Assembly (NCBI GenBank): GCA_963070105.1
Contig: OY718808.1
Span: forward strand, 7,231,738 to 7,295,737
Reading direction: 5' to 3'
Source: Litomosoides sigmodontis
Taxonomy: Eukaryota > Nematoda > Chromadorea > Rhabditida > Onchocercidae
Length of the DNA: 64,000 bases
Under the pieces are notes generated by a model. The model was not told where the DNA came from. It searched no databases and saw nothing but the letters and a program-made list of their open reading frames with translations. The stretch's first letter is position 1; each line of letters opens with the position of its first letter. The translations under genes and the position numbers were made by a program. Shown piece after piece: positions 61,989-64,000 of this stretch.

Positions 61989-64000
61989 TTAGAGTAGTGT
62001 TCCCGGTTTTTCCATATATTCCTTAAAATGCTTTAACCAGATTGCACCAACAGCACCATCAACAACACGATGATCACAAGACATCGTTACAAACATTGTT
62101 GTTATGATTTTGATTCTGAAATTAAATTGTTTAAAGTGAAGAATGCTGGAAGGAATGAAATCTACGGAAGTAAGCAAGTAAAAATGAACAAAGACAAATT
62201 TATGAGAAAATCAGTGACGTTAATAATTAGATACCGAGATATTCGGTAATTGTACATAATTTTCTGGAAATAATTTTTTTCTTCCAAAAGAATCTCACCC
62301 AGTTTCATCATCACCAGGTACAACTTTGCGTTCTGAACCACCGACAGCCAAAATGCATGACTGCGGTGGATTAATAATTGCTGTAAAATGGCGAATGCTA
62401 CCAAACATTCCCAAATTTGACACTGTAAATGTGCCACCCTGAAGATAAAATAATACTTTCATTTTAACTTATTTCAAAAACAATATAGCGGGTAACTCTT
62501 CTACAGAAGGAAGTGAGTAAAAATGAACAAAAGGCAATCTTATGACAACATCAATGATCATTAGGTGCCGAGATATGATTTAAGATATTAGGAATTAAGA
62601 ATACCGCCATCATTAAATTCTATTACAAAGAGAAACAGGAAAAAAAACATTTCAAGAATCTTTCGAAAATCTTAATTGATAAACTTTTCTCAACAGAATT
62701 CGAAATTAGCAATTTCGTAACATTGATTATTAACTGAAAACTGGCAAATACGAACATACCATATATTCATTTGGTTTCAGTTTATTTTTATATGCTTTGT
62801 CGGCTAATTGTTTGATTTCAGCACTAATTTCTGCCAAACCCTGCAATTTTCAAAAACCATAGAACAAAAACGAATTCAAAATTTTAATTAATCTTTAAAT
62901 AAAACAGCCATTTCACTGATAAATCTCTTAGAATTCTGTAATTCTTCGAATTTTTATATATTCGTTTTTGCTACTGAAATTCTCACTGCCACTTTCAAAA
63001 TCAAATAAAAACTGCGTGAATACATGTTTGCCATGTTTATCTGCAACAAAAACTTCATGAAAAAATATAATTCAACTGCAGGTAATTTCCTAAAAAAAGA
63101 AACGAACCTTAGCGTTAGCATTATAAACAATGGGTGTTATGAGGCCTGTTTCTGTTTTCACAGCAATAGAAATATCGACGGTTAGATTTTGACGGATAAC
63201 TTTCTCCTTCTCCAGGAAGAAACTATTCACATCGGGCACATCAAGGCAAGCTAATGAACATGCTTTAACGACAAAGTCATTTATGGATACTTTGATGCCT
63301 TGATCCTTCAGATCAGCATTTAAATTCGCACGCACTCTGCAAGAAACTTTCAGTAATTATTTTCAGCAAGAAACTTTCACCAAGTATGAATCAAGTGAGG
63401 AGAGCAATGGGATCACTTCAAAACCGTAAAACGATTTCATGATGTATAATGAAGTAGTAAATATAAAATAGAGTTAACCTCTCGAGACACAACACCCCTT
63501 CCTTGTATAGATTGGTGATCAGAGAGAAAGAATGAACTTTGGTTCAAAATTGCTTCTAATCTACAGGAATTAAAAAAATTGTCCATGCAATTATTTCACA
63601 AAATGTTACACTCTCTAGTTCTAGTATATCTGGGGAGCCTGATAAACATGCTTTAACGACAATATCATTATGTACACCTGACCTTTCAGGTGTACACATG
63701 ACATTTTTTGAATGACCTTTCAGGTCATTCAAAAAATCGCAACAGAGTAGAAAAAAGAAATTAGGAACACTACTAACTTTAGCAATTCGTCCATTTCAAT
63801 TTCAGAAGTTAGGTAGTAATGCGGTATGCTTTGTTTACTGAATGATAAACGTTTAGCGATGGTTTCTCGCATATTCGTAAGTGGTATATCTTTGTATTTA
63901 GGATCACCAGGCTTAACTTCTTTTCCGCCCAGTTTTTCTTGTCCAGATCTCTTCTTATCCAGTATCACATCATCAGTAGTAAAGACAGGAGCAGTTCCCC
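61989..64000 (-). CDS. dlat-1: Pyruvate dehydrogenase E2, dihydrolipoyl acetyltransferase (3' part)
   Basis: Partial: the 5' end is beyond the right edge. Exons on the minus strand are 64000-63778, 63336-63108, 62840-62760, 62438-62299 and 62115-61989, all in phase. The encoded part is the C-terminal catalytic domain, which transfers the acetyl group from lipoamide to CoA in the mitochondrial matrix and forms the PDH core. Markers in order: the linker [16 protein letters not shown], then [99 protein letters not shown] and [13 protein letters not shown]. The last contains the active-site His and Asp (DHRxxDGA). The E1/E3-binding and lipoyl domains would be encoded to the right of 64000. This wording is closer to PDH-E2 than to the branched-chain or oxoglutarate E2, mainly from the PPQSCILA and SNLGMFG segments. 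Confidence 0.96.
63645..63662. repeat. Exon-fragment duplicate inside a PDH-E2 intron
   Basis: AACATGCTTTAACGACAA here is identical to 63257-63274 inside the E2 exon that encodes VVKACSL, and similarity extends several bases on both sides. It looks like a relic of partial exon duplication. Confidence 0.7.
63671..63737. repeat. Two adjacent perfect hairpins in a PDH-E2 intron
   Basis: 63671-63696 has 11-bp arms (TGTACACCTGA) around CCTT. 63703-63737 has 16-bp arms (ATTTTTTGAATGACCT) around TTC. Both centres share the sequence GACCTTTCAGG. Confidence 0.9.

Overview
The window looks like nuclear DNA of a nematode, most likely a clade III (spirurid or filarial-type) species. It is strongly AT-rich. 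Genes are split by many introns of about 50 to 1300 bp with GT-AG borders and TTTCAG/TTTTAG acceptors. Several start codons sit directly behind an acceptor-like pyrimidine tract plus AG, as expected for spliced-leader trans-splicing. The best-recognised proteins are animal (TOM20, PDH-E2, a TMEM55-type membrane protein, a TCF20/RAI1-type ePHD, NYN and CCCH proteins). There are no bacterial operon signals, ribosome-binding sites or CRISPR arrays, and I recognised no tRNA or rRNA.

Layout. (1) 0.1-1.8 kb: a minus-strand six-exon coiled-coil gene. (2) 1.8-14.4 kb: gene-poor DNA containing a giant, nearly perfect inverted repeat (arms about 670 and 730 bp, spacer about 830 bp). (3) 14.5-17.5 kb: a two-TM zinc-ribbon protein resembling TMEM55/PIP4P, apparently without the catalytic CX5R region. 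(4) 20.9-22.9 kb: a candidate 43-residue membrane microprotein followed by TOM20. (5) 24.9-26.5 kb: a 1.6-kb TTA-type satellite with three successive period classes (16, 13 and 3 nt). (6) 28.8-34.8 kb: an 11-exon zinc-finger gene whose two fingers are interrupted by introns at the same place. (7) 37.8-46.7 kb: a run of plus-strand genes: a short F-box-like protein, a 108-aa basic protein, an ePHD protein and a NYN/RRM-like protein with a decayed active site. (8) 46.7-51.3 kb: microsatellite-rich DNA with poorly resolved exons on both strands. (9) 51.6-54.1 kb: a CCCH zinc-finger gene. (10) 57.1-60.9 kb: three copies of a C2H2 gene arranged as inverted and direct duplications, in different states of decay. 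(11) 62.0-64.0 kb: the 3' half of the PDH-E2 gene on the minus strand, running off the right edge.

The genes do not form one pathway. TOM20 and PDH-E2 are mitochondrial housekeeping genes, and most of the rest are nucleic-acid-binding or chromatin-type proteins. All multi-exon models were built by eye, requiring GT-AG borders and compatible reading phases; every joined model with a called start and stop sums to whole codons. Exact ends at weak splice sites remain uncertain.
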